A stretch of DNA of 64,000 nt from Cyanobacteria bacterium SZAS-4 (lineage in GTDB: Bacteria > Cyanobacteriota > Vampirovibrionia > Obscuribacterales > Obscuribacteraceae), in assembly GCA_018266255.1 (NCBI GenBank), contig JAFEAT010000018.1:89084-153083 (forward strand). The letters run 5' to 3'. The stretch's first letter is position 1; each line of letters opens with the position of its first letter. Both the position numbers and the translations under genes were made by a program. This document shows positions 9,691 through 19,036 of this stretch, piece by piece. The notes under the pieces are model-generated. The model was not told the origin of the DNA and ran no database searches. It was given only the letters and a program-made list of their open reading frames with translations.

Positions 9691-10923
9691 ATGGCAGCTG
9701 TGAGCTCTGTGGAACCGAATAAAGTGCAAGGACCAAGCGGGTTCCTGGAGTTGCACGGGCACATGCTGGTTGTCGACTATGGTCAGGTCTACATGGAGGG
9801 AAACCCTGTCGGGTTTCTCTTTGAAGACGGATATCTCAGCCAGTCTAAAGTTACCAAACCGATTGAAGAAATCCACGGTTGCGTGTTTCGGGGCATCGAC
9901 GCAAACGGAATTGCTCTCGAATTGCCGACGGGAACGGCTGGACCGTCTGGTAAGTTGATTTACAACGGCGTCACTTTGAACGTCACCAATGGGCGCATCG
10001 GCACGCTAGATCACCGTTTGGTTGGCGAAATGGAAGACGACGGCACTGTCTACATCCGTGACGGTGTCAACAAAGTAGCGCGAGTTAAGTTGGATGAGAA
10101 CAGCCAGCTGACCACACTGTTCGAAGGTAAGAAGAGCGACGGTGAGCCGTGGAAACATGAATTTGTTCGACCGCTTTATCGCAAGGATAAGTCTTACAGC
10201 GACAACGAAATCATTCGCTATTTCGCCGAGTTCGACAAGCTCAAAACAGCGCAGAAAAAGTATGTATGCGAAAGTATGAATATCTGGGCTGCGTCGGGTG
10301 TTTTGCAAGTGGTAAGAAAAAGCGAAGGCAATTGCATGCTCGGCAACGTCAAGCACGGTGCAGCTGGAGTCACCGGTGTGCGCACTGGATATGTCACCCT
10401 TGACCGAGAAGAATTCGAAAAGGAAATTACACTTTTTGCGAAATTCGGATCTTCAGCCGTTGTTTCGACGCGTTTCAAACCGTATTTGGAAGTGCGAATC
10501 AATTTAGTCGTGGCGCACGAATTTGGGCATCAACTCGAGTTTTGTCTTTCGCAAGCAACGCAAAATAAAATTCGTGATTTGTACGATGCACGTGTCAAGC
10601 TGTGCGATACAAAGCATCCGCTGCCTCCTGAGTATGAAGGGCTGTCAGAGTTACTGACACCACAGCAAGTGCCCGAGCGCCTCTTTATTTCGGGCTATGC
10701 GCGTTCGAGTAAGCATGAGTATTGGGCAGAGTGTGTCGCCGCATTTTCGGTCAAAGATAGTCGCGACTATTTGAAGAAGCTCGATCCTGAAATCTACGAG
10801 ATTCTCCTGGAAGTAGTTACTAAGCCTGAGAATGTGATGAGAAGAGTCTTTTACGACAACGTTCTGGAACTGCAATCAAGTCTGCGCGTCGGCAATGAAC
10901 TTACGGCCAATCTTATAAACTAG
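9691..10923 (+). CDS. Predicted zinc metalloprotease with HEFGH motif
   Basis: The C-terminal half is a gluzincin-like zinc protease. It carries HEFGH (276-280) and a likely third ligand, Glu347, in EYWAECVAAF. The combination of HExxH with a later Y-W-A-E helix recalls anthrax-lethal-factor-like (ATLF/M34) domains. The N-terminal half (about 1-170) is beta-rich with Gly/Asp turns and is not recognised. No signal peptide is seen, so it is cytoplasmic or exported another way. Start ATG 9691 is chosen; a GTG two codons earlier is also possible. The stop is one base before the next ATG, so translation with the downstream matrixin-like protease is probably coupled. Confidence 0.78.
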   Translation: MAAVSSVEPNKVQGPSGFLELHGHMLVVDYGQVYMEGNPVGFLFEDGYLSQSKVTKPIEEIHGCVFRGIDANGIALELPTGTAGPSGKLIYNGVTLNVTNGRIGTLDHRLVGEMEDDGTVYIRDGVNKVARVKLDENSQLTTLFEGKKSDGEPWKHEFVRPLYRKDKSYSDNEIIRYFAEFDKLKTAQKKYVCESMNIWAASGVLQVVRKSEGNCMLGNVKHGAAGVTGVRTGYVTLDREEFEKEITLFAKFGSSAVVSTRFKPYLEVRINLVVAHEFGHQLEFCLSQATQNKIRDLYDARVKLCDTKHPLPPEYEGLSELLTPQQVPERLFISGYARSSKHEYWAECVAAFSVKDSRDYLKKLDPEIYEILLEVVTKPENVMRRVFYDNVLELQSSLRVGNELTANLIN

Positions 10924-10924
10924 T

Positions 10925-12964
10925 ATGTGTAATCGTTTGACGAGACTTGCGATGGTGGCGCTTTTGGTGTCATCATATTGCGCTCCGCTGACTACAATGG
11001 CGGCAGAAACATCAGGCCTGCAAGCTATAGACCCATCACAGGCCAAGATGGATAAAGCTCCTGCCAGTGCTGCACCGCCGCCAAGTCCTAACCCACTAGG
11101 TCGTGTTAATGGCACGCCGGTTTCTGGAAACAGACAGCCACCGGGAATTCAACAGCCACCGTATCCGGTGCAGCCGGGATATCCGTATCCGCCAGCGGGA
11201 TATCAGTATCCGCCAGGCTATGGCTACCCGCCACAGGTTTATGCTCCGCCAGGGTATCCGCCGTCAGGTTACGCTCCGCAGGGCTACCCGCCTCAGGGCT
11301 ACGCACCGCAGGGCTACCCTCCCCAAGGTTACGCACCGCAGGGTTATCCGCCCCCACAAGGCTATCCTCCTCAAGGGTACGCGCCGCCGCAGGGCTATGC
11401 GCCGCAGCAGCCGGGTTATCCTCCCCAGGGCTACGCTCAACCGCAAGGATATGCGCCGCAACAGGGCTATCCTCCTCAGGGATACGCTCCGCCTCAGGGT
11501 TACCCACAGCAAGCCGCCTACCCTCCAGCAGGATATCCACAAGGCGGTTATCCTCCGGCAAACGCTGCTAGACCACCTGTTTACGCACCGCCTGCAGCAC
11601 CGGTTGCTGCCAGACCACCAGCGGGTTATCCAAGCGAAAACATGATTCCGGATTTTAACGGCAAAGCACTGCCAGCGGTGCCACCAGGCGCGTCTGGATC
11701 ACCATCCGGCGGTCAGGGTTGGGCGACGAATGTTCCGGTGGCACCACAAGCTTCAGGCGATGAAGATCGAGTCATGAAGCTTGAACAAGCTGCGTTTGGA
11801 TCCACATACCCAGAACACGAAGTCGAAGATCGCGTCGATCATTTGGAAAAAGAAGTCCTTGGCGCAACAACACAAGGCTCGATGTCCGATCGAATTTCAA
11901 AACTGGAAAGTAAGCTGGGCGGAGCCGGTGCATTCGGTCACACTGACAGTCCTTCATCTGGCAGCCGTGGGCGTGGCTCACGATCGAGCTCAACTGGCTC
12001 CCAGGATCGTTCGCAAAATAATATGATTGCTAGCGCAGCAACCCCGTCAGATAGTCAGGAAGTTCCGTTTCCCCAGGCGGCAGCTGCACAGAGCTTGCCT
12101 CCATCTGCTGAACAACAACCTATGGCTGCCGTTGCACAATCTTTAGGTGGCCTCAATACGCCACCGCCAGCAGTAGCAGGTCAACCACCGACACAAGTTG
12201 GTCAGATACCGCAACATGCTCCCGCAAAGTCTCTACCTCCACCGATTCCCTTGCCAAAAGCATCACCTGCGGTGCCGCCTAAGCATGAGAAAGCCAAGCC
12301 AAAACCGGCAGCACAAGCTCCAGCAAGAGTTGCAGTAAATGCGCCTGAAGTTCAAGCAGTAATCGATACGATTCCGTCAGATCCGAAAGCGGGGGATTAC
12401 TTTTCAGCTGTAAAAAAGTTTGAAGGAGACACGGTTGCTCGTTGGACTTCATTTCCCATCACCATTAAGCTGCCGCCAGAATCGCCCGAATCGTGGAAGA
12501 AAAACCTTCAAGTTGGTATCGCTGAATGGAATCGATTCATTCCAGTGCAAGCTGTGTCTGGCCTGGAAAACTGCGACATCGAAGTGACCTGGGTGAACCA
12601 CTTGTTGCCTGGCGTGCTCGGTATCACACGCCTGACGACGCCGAAGAAGGGCAGCATCCATGTTGAAATCTGGATGCTCAGACCAACTTTTTACGTTCAG
12701 GAAATACCAGAACACGCAGTGCAGGTGGCGTTCATGCACGAGCTCGGTCATGCGATCGGCATTTTCGGTCACAGCACAACACCTGATGATCTAATGGCCA
12801 GCTCAGAACTTTCGCTCGCTATGAAGGGAAAGGCTACGCCCAAGTCACTTACGCTCGAACCTCGCGATTTGAATACTCTGAAACATATTTACGATACTCC
12901 TGCTCTGCCCAGCAGCTTTCTGCTTCCGCAGCCGATCGAATGGTCTTTTCAACAAAAGATCTAA
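10925..12964 (+). CDS. Secreted matrixin-like metalloprotease with Pro/Tyr/Gln repeat stalk
   Basis: It has 679 residues. A signal peptide (1-27, ending TMAAE) is followed by a stalk of about 20 GYPPQ/GYAPQ repeats (roughly 75-215). A mixed Pro/Ser/Gly linker with two similar segments (EDRVMKLEQAAFGSTYPE and EDRVDHLEKEVLGATTQG) comes next. A C-terminal zinc protease (about 485-665) has the full metzincin site HELGHAIGIFGH (605-616) and a Met-turn DDLMASS. The matrixin motif plus Met-turn makes protease activity likely. No cysteine-switch prodomain is seen. The repeat stalk is probably an extended wall- or membrane-spanning spacer. It is coupled to the upstream HEFGH protease gene. Confidence 0.88.
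   Translation: MCNRLTRLAMVALLVSSYCAPLTTMAAETSGLQAIDPSQAKMDKAPASAAPPPSPNPLGRVNGTPVSGNRQPPGIQQPPYPVQPGYPYPPAGYQYPPGYGYPPQVYAPPGYPPSGYAPQGYPPQGYAPQGYPPQGYAPQGYPPPQGYPPQGYAPPQGYAPQQPGYPPQGYAQPQGYAPQQGYPPQGYAPPQGYPQQAAYPPAGYPQGGYPPANAARPPVYAPPAAPVAARPPAGYPSENMIPDFNGKALPAVPPGASGSPSGGQGWATNVPVAPQASGDEDRVMKLEQAAFGSTYPEHEVEDRVDHLEKEVLGATTQGSMSDRISKLESKLGGAGAFGHTDSPSSGSRGRGSRSSSTGSQDRSQNNMIASAATPSDSQEVPFPQAAAAQSLPPSAEQQPMAAVAQSLGGLNTPPPAVAGQPPTQVGQIPQHAPAKSLPPPIPLPKASPAVPPKHEKAKPKPAAQAPARVAVNAPEVQAVIDTIPSDPKAGDYFSAVKKFEGDTVARWTSFPITIKLPPESPESWKKNLQVGIAEWNRFIPVQAVSGLENCDIEVTWVNHLLPGVLGITRLTTPKKGSIHVEIWMLRPTFYVQEIPEHAVQVAFMHELGHAIGIFGHSTTPDDLMASSELSLAMKGKATPKSLTLEPRDLNTLKHIYDTPALPSSFLLPQPIEWSFQQKI
11190..11545 (+). 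repeat. In-gene tandem repeats coding GYPPQGYAPQ
   Basis: A degenerate 15-bp repeat (CAGGGCTAYSCNCCN) codes the Pro/Tyr/Gln stalk of the matrixin-like protein. Units differ at third positions, so the array is old or under codon drift, but stretches such as CCGCAGGGCTAC recur exactly. Open frames on the other strand here are by-products of the repeat. Confidence 0.85.
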
Positions 12965-13013
12965 AGGAATTTAAGAGCAGGAACTTTTCTCCTTTAGTCG
13001 CGACACTAAAAGC

Positions 13014-13079
13014 AAGACCCGAGATCCAAGAACCAAGATCCGATATCCAAGGATCCAAGACCCGAGATTCGAGATCCAC
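13014..13079. repeat. Short imperfect GATCCAAG / AAGACCCGAGAT repeat block
   Basis: AAGACCCGAGAT occurs at 13014 and again at 13057. GATCCAAG or close variants recur five or six times between. The block lies in the 140-base gap between the matrixin-like gene and the small secreted-protein gene. No secondary function is visible. It resembles simple-sequence expansion. Confidence 0.65.
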
Positions 13080-13107
13080 GTCTTACTCTTCTATTGGAAA
13101 ACAGAAA

Positions 13108-13365
13108 ATGAAAAACCTACTCGTATTAGGATTCGTCGCTTCGCTGATCACTTCAGCTTTTGTTGGCTCTGCCGCACTCGCCAATGATGCCGATGATGCC
13201 GCAAAGAACGCTCGCCGTGCTGAAGGGCAGGAAATCAAGGCCGAGCGCGACGCCGCTAGAGGCGATGTTAATGGTGCTGCAAGGCATGAGAGAAATGCTC
13301 GACGCGACGAACATAAATCGCGCAAAGAAGAGCACCGCGCCATCCGAAAAGGCGAAACTTATTAA
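13108..13365 (+). CDS. Small secreted highly charged protein
   Basis: Not recognised. It has 85 residues: a clear signal peptide (1-25, MKNLLVLGF... cleaved near SAALA-ND), then a mature part made almost entirely of Ala, Arg, Glu, Lys, Asp and His, predicted as one long charged helix. ATG 13108 is chosen because it gives the signal peptide; the frame is open further upstream but only through the repeat block. A GGAAAA site precedes it. The gene ends in a perfect hairpin terminator. Short charged-helix secreted proteins like this are often periplasmic stress or wall-binding proteins, but that is only a guess. Confidence 0.7.
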   Translation: MKNLLVLGFVASLITSAFVGSAALANDADDAAKNARRAEGQEIKAERDAARGDVNGAARHERNARRDEHKSRKEEHRAIRKGETY

Positions 13366-13388
13366 GTCGCTGGCGTGAATCAATTTAA

Positions 13389-13412
13389 GGGTAGTCGAGC
13401 GATCGACTACCC
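13389..13412. terminator. Hairpin terminator between convergent genes
   Basis: A perfect 10-bp stem GGGTAGTCGA / TCGACTACCC has a 4-base loop, flanked by AA before and TTT after. It sits between the small secreted-protein gene and the convergent trypsin-like protease gene. Confidence 0.8.
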
Positions 13413-13452
13413 TTTGATTTCACTCACTTTTGATTTCAGTCTATCGAGTTCA

Positions 13453-14379
13453 TCACAGTTTGAACTTGAGCATTCCGTCCGCAGTAGCATCTGGAACGAC
13501 AAACGCCGATGGCGTGCCTGGCTTCTTCTTGCCGTCGCCCATAACAATGATGTTGTCTACGAACGGTGAACGATAATCACCGCTAGCGGTGCGTGAGATA
13601 TCCGTCAACGTCGGTACGTCATCGATTGTCTTGTATGTGAAAGAGAATTTCGGAGTTTTGTTATTCATCAACGCGACCAGAGATTCAACCGGCGTAAAGT
13701 CTGAATTCGATTGCAGGTTGCTCAAATCGTTGATGCCAACGACGTTTCCGGCTTGGTCGAGAAGTGGACCGCCAGAACTTCCGTGCTGAATGTTGACACG
13801 TGCATTCAACATAGGCTTTTTCAATTCTGCCTCTGCTTCTTCACGTTCTTTCGGCGTCATGCCAGCCATTACTTTCTTGGCATTAGTCTGCACTTCTTCG
13901 CTTTCCGCGTTGAGAACATCTCGTCCTGTCTCAGCCATGCGGAAATAACCAGGTGCTACATATAGTGGATCCCATCCATCTGGATGTCCGAATGCCCACA
14001 CAGCTTGATCTGGTTTCAAGTCTTTGCTGCTGCCCAAGTGCAAGGGCTTCAAGTCTTTTGGCAACTCGCCATCGATGTGAACGATTGCCAAATCGTTGAC
14101 GTCATCGAGCGCTGTGATTCTTGCTTTGTGTTCTTTGCCGTCTGCCGTTATTACTGACACATGCCTGTTGCCGAGCACCACATGCGCATCGGTGGCGAAA
14201 TCGCCTTTGTCGTTAATGGCGAATCCGGAGCCTGTGCCGTCATCTACTTTGATCTTAGCCATCGACGGTGCGACATCTTCGTAGAGTTTGCGTGTCACTG
14301 CGTCAACTTCTGGTTGCTGTTTCTCTGATGACTGCGGCTCAAGCGCAGGCTTAAGCTCATGAATGATCACATCTGGCAT
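13453..14379 (-). CDS. Trypsin-like serine protease (S1C, HtrA-like, no PDZ domain)
   Basis: It has 308 residues with the chymotrypsin-fold catalytic triad in DegP-like context: His in ATDAHVV, Asp in DVNDLAIVHID and Ser in GSSGGPLL. The family's TGSGFAINDKG strand precedes the His. About 90 C-terminal residues follow the Ser with no PDZ domain and no obvious trimerisation segment. No signal peptide or membrane helix is seen. Start ATG 14379 is chosen because AGGAGG lies 7 bases upstream; the frame extends 19 codons further without a better site. It probably degrades or processes proteins inside the cell, or is exported by a route not visible here. Confidence 0.88.
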   Translation of the reverse strand: MPDVIIHELKPALEPQSSEKQQPEVDAVTRKLYEDVAPSMAKIKVDDGTGSGFAINDKGDFATDAHVVLGNRHVSVITADGKEHKARITALDDVNDLAIVHIDGELPKDLKPLHLGSSKDLKPDQAVWAFGHPDGWDPLYVAPGYFRMAETGRDVLNAESEEVQTNAKKVMAGMTPKEREEAEAELKKPMLNARVNIQHGSSGGPLLDQAGNVVGINDLSNLQSNSDFTPVESLVALMNNKTPKFSFTYKTIDDVPTLTDISRTASGDYRSPFVDNIIVMGDGKKKPGTPSAFVVPDATADGMLKFKL

Positions 14380-14616
14380 CCGCGTGCCTCCTCTTGCCTT
14401 GCTCACTAGAGTAGGGATATGCGCACGTTCGAACAATCGGGAAATTACGGCAGATCCGAAGAATTTGACGAAACCCTGAAAGTGAAACAGAATAAGCTTC
14501 TCTGCGGATGAGTTGCTCGCGGAATGTTACTCATTGTCTGAACCGACTGTGCGATTGAGCACCCGCCCGGTGTTGACTTGCACAGCTTGAAGATCGAGTC
14601 GCGGTACAATGGGCAA

Positions 14617-15288
14617 ATGCTGAATATGCCAACTGCTGAACATTTGAGACTCGTCCAACTTGGAAATAAATTCGAGTATTGGACGATGCTATGGAATTTG
14701 CTTAGTTGCGCGGTACTGTCGTTCGCTATAACTTTGCATCCATCTACTGTCATTCAGGCAATGTCAGTTGTCGCGTTTATTCATTTGTTTGCGTCTGTTG
14801 TGGTGCTTTCTCAGATCACAGGAATCGATCGCAATCGCGAGCACTTTGCTCTGAAAGCAATTTCGCTCGGATATGGCGCTGCCACTCTCTACTTATTAGC
14901 GAGAGCAATCATCGGCTTACTGGCTGGTAAACATTTCGATGATAATTACGTTGGGATATTGTGGCTGGGCATGACGTATTTCGTCATGTGGGCATTGTCT
15001 TGGAATAAACGCCGAGTCGGTCATGCGTTACAAAACCAAGTGTTGATCCACGTTTCAGACATGAATCGCACCGACGCATTTGTTGCTTTAGCGGCAGTAT
15101 CGGGATTACTACTTTGCGCATTCTGTGATTTTTATTGGGCTGATCCGCTATCCGCTTTAATCGTAGTGGGTTACTGCTGCGAAGAAGGAATAGCCGCATG
15201 GAAAGCCAGCATCGAGCACGCACGAATCGGCGAACTCGAGTACCAGCAATCCAAACGCGAACAAGACGAACAGCGCACCAAGCTATAA
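14617..15288 (+). CDS. CDF-like multi-pass membrane protein
   Basis: It has about 223 residues with five or six hydrophobic helices. The C-terminal part resembles cation diffusion facilitators: LSWNKRRVGHAL, then SDMNRTDAF where the family has an H/D-x-x-x-D metal site, then the helix ending DPLSALIVVGYCCEEG. The first metal-site helix of true CDF transporters is not recognisable, and no C-terminal cytoplasmic metal domain is present, so transport activity is doubtful. ATG 14617 and ATG 14626 are both possible starts; neither has a strong ribosome-binding site. Confidence 0.6.
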   Translation: MLNMPTAEHLRLVQLGNKFEYWTMLWNLLSCAVLSFAITLHPSTVIQAMSVVAFIHLFASVVVLSQITGIDRNREHFALKAISLGYGAATLYLLARAIIGLLAGKHFDDNYVGILWLGMTYFVMWALSWNKRRVGHALQNQVLIHVSDMNRTDAFVALAAVSGLLLCAFCDFYWADPLSALIVVGYCCEEGIAAWKASIEHARIGELEYQQSKREQDEQRTKL

Positions 15289-15309
15289 TCTAAGACGTTG
15301 TCTTGCGTC

Positions 15310-15561
15310 TTATCTGATCCATGAATCGCATGTGTTGGCGTCACGAGTGAGTCGATCTTGCGTGGCGGTATCTTCGGCTCTGCCCGAAGTGCGACGAAAA
15401 CGATCGCCCAGTCCTCGCAAAAAGTTTCTCGCCTTGTCCTTTTGTGCTTGAGAGCTGCTGCTTTTGGAAAGGTCTGAAATCGCCATGTTCATTGCGGTTT
15501 CCAGGTCAGACGCTTCATGATTCAGATTCTTCTTATTGACCGGTGCAGCGAGATCCGCCAT
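15310..15561 (-). CDS. Small hypothetical protein
   Basis: Not recognised. It has 83 residues, polar and helical (ETAMNMAISDLSKSSSS, then FLRGLGDRFRRTSG). Start ATG 15561 is chosen because AGGAAAAGGTG lies about 11 bases upstream. The longer open frame only overlaps the hydrolase gene in another phase. It begins 25 bases after the stop of the alpha/beta hydrolase gene, so it is probably the second gene of that operon. Confidence 0.5.
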   Translation of the reverse strand: MADLAAPVNKKNLNHEASDLETAMNMAISDLSKSSSSQAQKDKARNFLRGLGDRFRRTSGRAEDTATQDRLTRDANTCDSWIR

Positions 15562-15586
15562 TCGCTCGTAGTCACCTTTTCCTAGC

Positions 15587-16492
15587 TTATGGCAGTTCTT
15601 TGACGAACTGTGCGAGCGGTTCGGCGAAGGCTTTCGGGTTGACGGTGGAAACGTCGTTGTGATTGCAGCCCTTGAGCACGACCAACTTTTTCGGCTCGCT
15701 GGCTTCAGCAAAATTCTTGTAGCCATGTTTTATCGGTACCACTACATCCTGGTCTCCGTGCAGCAACAGCACTGGCGGGTGAGGTGCGTGCAAGTAGCCG
15801 GCGTTGTCCATTTCAATTCCACTGAAGGCAATTGCCGGATAGAGGTTCAACCAGAACAATCGATCTTTTGCTGCCATCGTCAGTGAGGCAAATGCCGATT
15901 GCAAAATGATGGCTCCGACTGGTCTATTCTTCGCGATGTAAGTGGTCACTCCGCCGCCTAGCGATTCGCCATAAACAATGATGTCTTTTGGTTGATAGTG
16001 CATAACGTTGCGCACGTAATCGTAGACCGCAAGCCCGTCTTGTTTGATTGCGGGAATCGTTGCTTCGCCCGTGCTCGATCCGTAACCTTCGTAGTCGTAG
16101 AGAAGAACGGAGCAGTTTGCCTCTAATAATGGTGCAATGAGCACGATGCGATGATCTATGTTTCCGCCGTTTCCGTGGCTGACGATGATTATTTTCTTTG
16201 CGTCTTTCTTTTGGAATAACCAGCCGTCCAGTTTTTGACCGTTGCCACTAGGGATGGTGACATCGGTTCGTTTGGCATTTTCGGCTGATTCGATTTTTGC
16301 GACGATCTCATGGATATCCATATGATCTTTGAACGGAAAGAAAACAAGGTAGTTATACAGACCCATCGCGCAGATCGGTGACAAAGCGATGTACAGAATG
16401 AAAAGCTTGACCAGGTCGAACTTCGTGACGGTCATTCTCCAGCGCACTTTCTGTTTTGGTTTTTCACTGGATGACTTCAATTTTGTAAGCAT
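15587..16492 (-). CDS. Membrane-anchored alpha/beta hydrolase
   Basis: It has 301 residues: a cytoplasmic tail, one transmembrane helix (about 27-50), then an alpha/beta-hydrolase fold. Visible are the oxyanion-hole HGNGGN, LLYDYEGYGSSTG, the nucleophile elbow GESLGG, the acid in LLHGDQDVVVP and the base His in KGCNHNDV. The pattern matches the BEM46/YqkD-like group, whose substrates are mostly unknown. Probably a serine hydrolase (esterase or peptidase) facing outward. The following 83-aa gene is likely co-transcribed. Confidence 0.85.
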   Translation of the reverse strand: MLTKLKSSSEKPKQKVRWRMTVTKFDLVKLFILYIALSPICAMGLYNYLVFFPFKDHMDIHEIVAKIESAENAKRTDVTIPSGNGQKLDGWLFQKKDAKKIIIVSHGNGGNIDHRIVLIAPLLEANCSVLLYDYEGYGSSTGEATIPAIKQDGLAVYDYVRNVMHYQPKDIIVYGESLGGGVTTYIAKNRPVGAIILQSAFASLTMAAKDRLFWLNLYPAIAFSGIEMDNAGYLHAPHPPVLLLHGDQDVVVPIKHGYKNFAEASEPKKLVVLKGCNHNDVSTVNPKAFAEPLAQFVKELP

Positions 16493-16653
16493 TCCTACCT
16501 CAATTCTGCTCGGATTCTACAACCCTATGAGGTTTGAGCCAAATTATCCAGATTTGAGCAAACAGTTTGCTAACTGTTGGATTTAAAGGAGGTGACGCGG
16601 CGTCACACCGAATTCCAGCGGTTTTACTAGATTTGAGAAGGCAGCGTCGTCAC

Positions 16654-17595
<942 letters not shown>

Positions 17596-17733
17596 ATTTC
17601 GCCCTGCTCTCTGGATAAAACGACTGTAGCTGACTGCTGTGCATTATTCGTGTATTGCCAAGGGGCGTACTTATACTATTTTGATGGGGTTGGGCATATT
17701 AGTAAAGTTCGGTCAGGCATAGGATTCTCCGCA

Positions 17734-19011
17734 ATGGAAAGCACGACAGAGACGCTCATTTGGGACTCTTACCTCAAAGCTGCCGCCAAAGCAGTTGAAT
17801 TGTCGCAGTACAGCGACGCCGAAAAGCTCTTTCAGAAGGCGCTAGTCGAGGCTGAGACTGCCGGAAAGGAACGCGGCGATGGCAGCACCGATGAGGTTAA
17901 AGCTGGCATTATGATCTCGCTGGGCGACCTTTATTGGACGCAGGGCTGGTACGCCGAGGCAGAGCAGGTCTATCAAGCCGCGCTGAAGTTGCGAGAGAAG
18001 AGCAGTGGCGCCGATTCGGTCGGTGCGGCGGAGTGCCTGAACAAAATTGCCATGGTTTATCGTGCGCAGGGTCGCTACGCCGAGGTCGAGCCATTCTTCC
18101 GCAAGGCTTTAGCAATTTATGAGACAGTCGCTGATCCAGATGACTTGAATGTCGCCAGCACATTAGAAGGATTGGCAGATTTTTACAAAGCCCACGGCAA
18201 ATACGCCCAGGCTGAACCACTTTTCCAGAAATCAGTGTCGATTAGAGAACGCGTCCTCGGTGAGTTGCATCCGAGCATCGGTAATGACCTGACAAACCTT
18301 GCCCTGGTCTACCACGCGTCTGGTAAATACGACGAAGCCGAGCCGCTTTACGAGCGCGCCTTGAAGATTGCAGAAGACAACTGGGGGGCGGAGCATCCGA
18401 GTGTCGCCACCGTATTGAACTACCAGGCTGAACTTTATCGAATGAAGAGCAAGTTCGAAGACTCTGAAAAAGTGCATTGGCGCGCTTTGAGAATTCGCCA
18501 AAACACTCTTGGTTTGGAGCATCCAAGCACCGCGCAGAGCTTGAGCAACCTTGCACTTCTATTCCATTTGCAATGCAAATATCACCAGGCTGAGCCACTG
18601 TACAAGACTTTGCTGGAAATTCGAACCAAAGATTGGGGACCAAATCACATGCACGTTGCCGAGATTTTGAATAATCTCGCCGAGGTGTATCAAGACCAGG
18701 GCAATTGTGCGGAAGCGGAACCACTCTATTGGCGCGCTTTAACTATTACTCAAGAGAATCTCGGGCAGGAGCATCCGAGTGTCGCGAAAGCACTGCGCAA
18801 TTTGGCCGAACTCTACGAAGAGCAGTCAAATTTCGACGAAGCCGATCGTCTCTACAAGTGGGGCTTGGGTATGAGCGAGTCTTTGGGAACGGAAAATCCA
18901 GACGTCGCAGCCCTTATGTCGCGTTATGCGGCACTGCAGAAAAAGATGATGGATCATGAATACGACGAAGACGCCGACGACGCACCACCCTGGAAAGATC
19001 CCATCAACTAA
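17734..19011 (+). CDS. TPR protein, kinesin-light-chain type
   Basis: It has 425 residues made of nine tetratricopeptide repeats with a regular 42-residue period (for example AMVYRAQGRYAEVEPFFRKALAI and AEVYQDQGNCAEAEPLYWRA), each linked by a LG..HP.V-type segment typical of kinesin-light-chain TPRs (TPR_10/12). Such proteins are protein-binding scaffolds. No enzyme domain, signal peptide or membrane helix is seen. ATG 17734 is chosen from AGGA 10 bases upstream; an earlier ATG at 17650 lacks a site. The stop is 25 bases from the convergent ABC-F gene end, with a collapsed GCCGG repeat between. Confidence 0.88.
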   Translation: MESTTETLIWDSYLKAAAKAVELSQYSDAEKLFQKALVEAETAGKERGDGSTDEVKAGIMISLGDLYWTQGWYAEAEQVYQAALKLREKSSGADSVGAAECLNKIAMVYRAQGRYAEVEPFFRKALAIYETVADPDDLNVASTLEGLADFYKAHGKYAQAEPLFQKSVSIRERVLGELHPSIGNDLTNLALVYHASGKYDEAEPLYERALKIAEDNWGAEHPSVATVLNYQAELYRMKSKFEDSEKVHWRALRIRQNTLGLEHPSTAQSLSNLALLFHLQCKYHQAEPLYKTLLEIRTKDWGPNHMHVAEILNNLAEVYQDQGNCAEAEPLYWRALTITQENLGQEHPSVAKALRNLAELYEEQSNFDEADRLYKWGLGMSESLGTENPDVAALMSRYAALQKKMMDHEYDEDADDAPPWKDPIN

Positions 19012-19014
19012 TGA

Positions 19015-19033
19015 AGCGCCGGCAAGGGCGGCG
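19015..19033 (-). repeat. Collapsed copy of the GCCGG double-hairpin element
   Basis: AGCGCCGGCAAGGGCGGCG matches copy A at 2060 but lacks the ten bases between its two CCGGC arms, as if deleted by recombination between short direct repeats. It sits in the 25-base gap between two convergent genes. Confidence 0.5.
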
Positions 19034-19036
19034 ATA

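Noticed and set aside
11106..11645. Open frames opposite and beside the matrixin repeat stalk
   Set aside because: They are products of the regular 15-bp repeat and share no gene-like features.
14573..14610. Promoter TTGACT / TACAAT ahead of the CDF-like gene
   Set aside because: The spacer is 26 bases, too long for a standard sigma-70 promoter.
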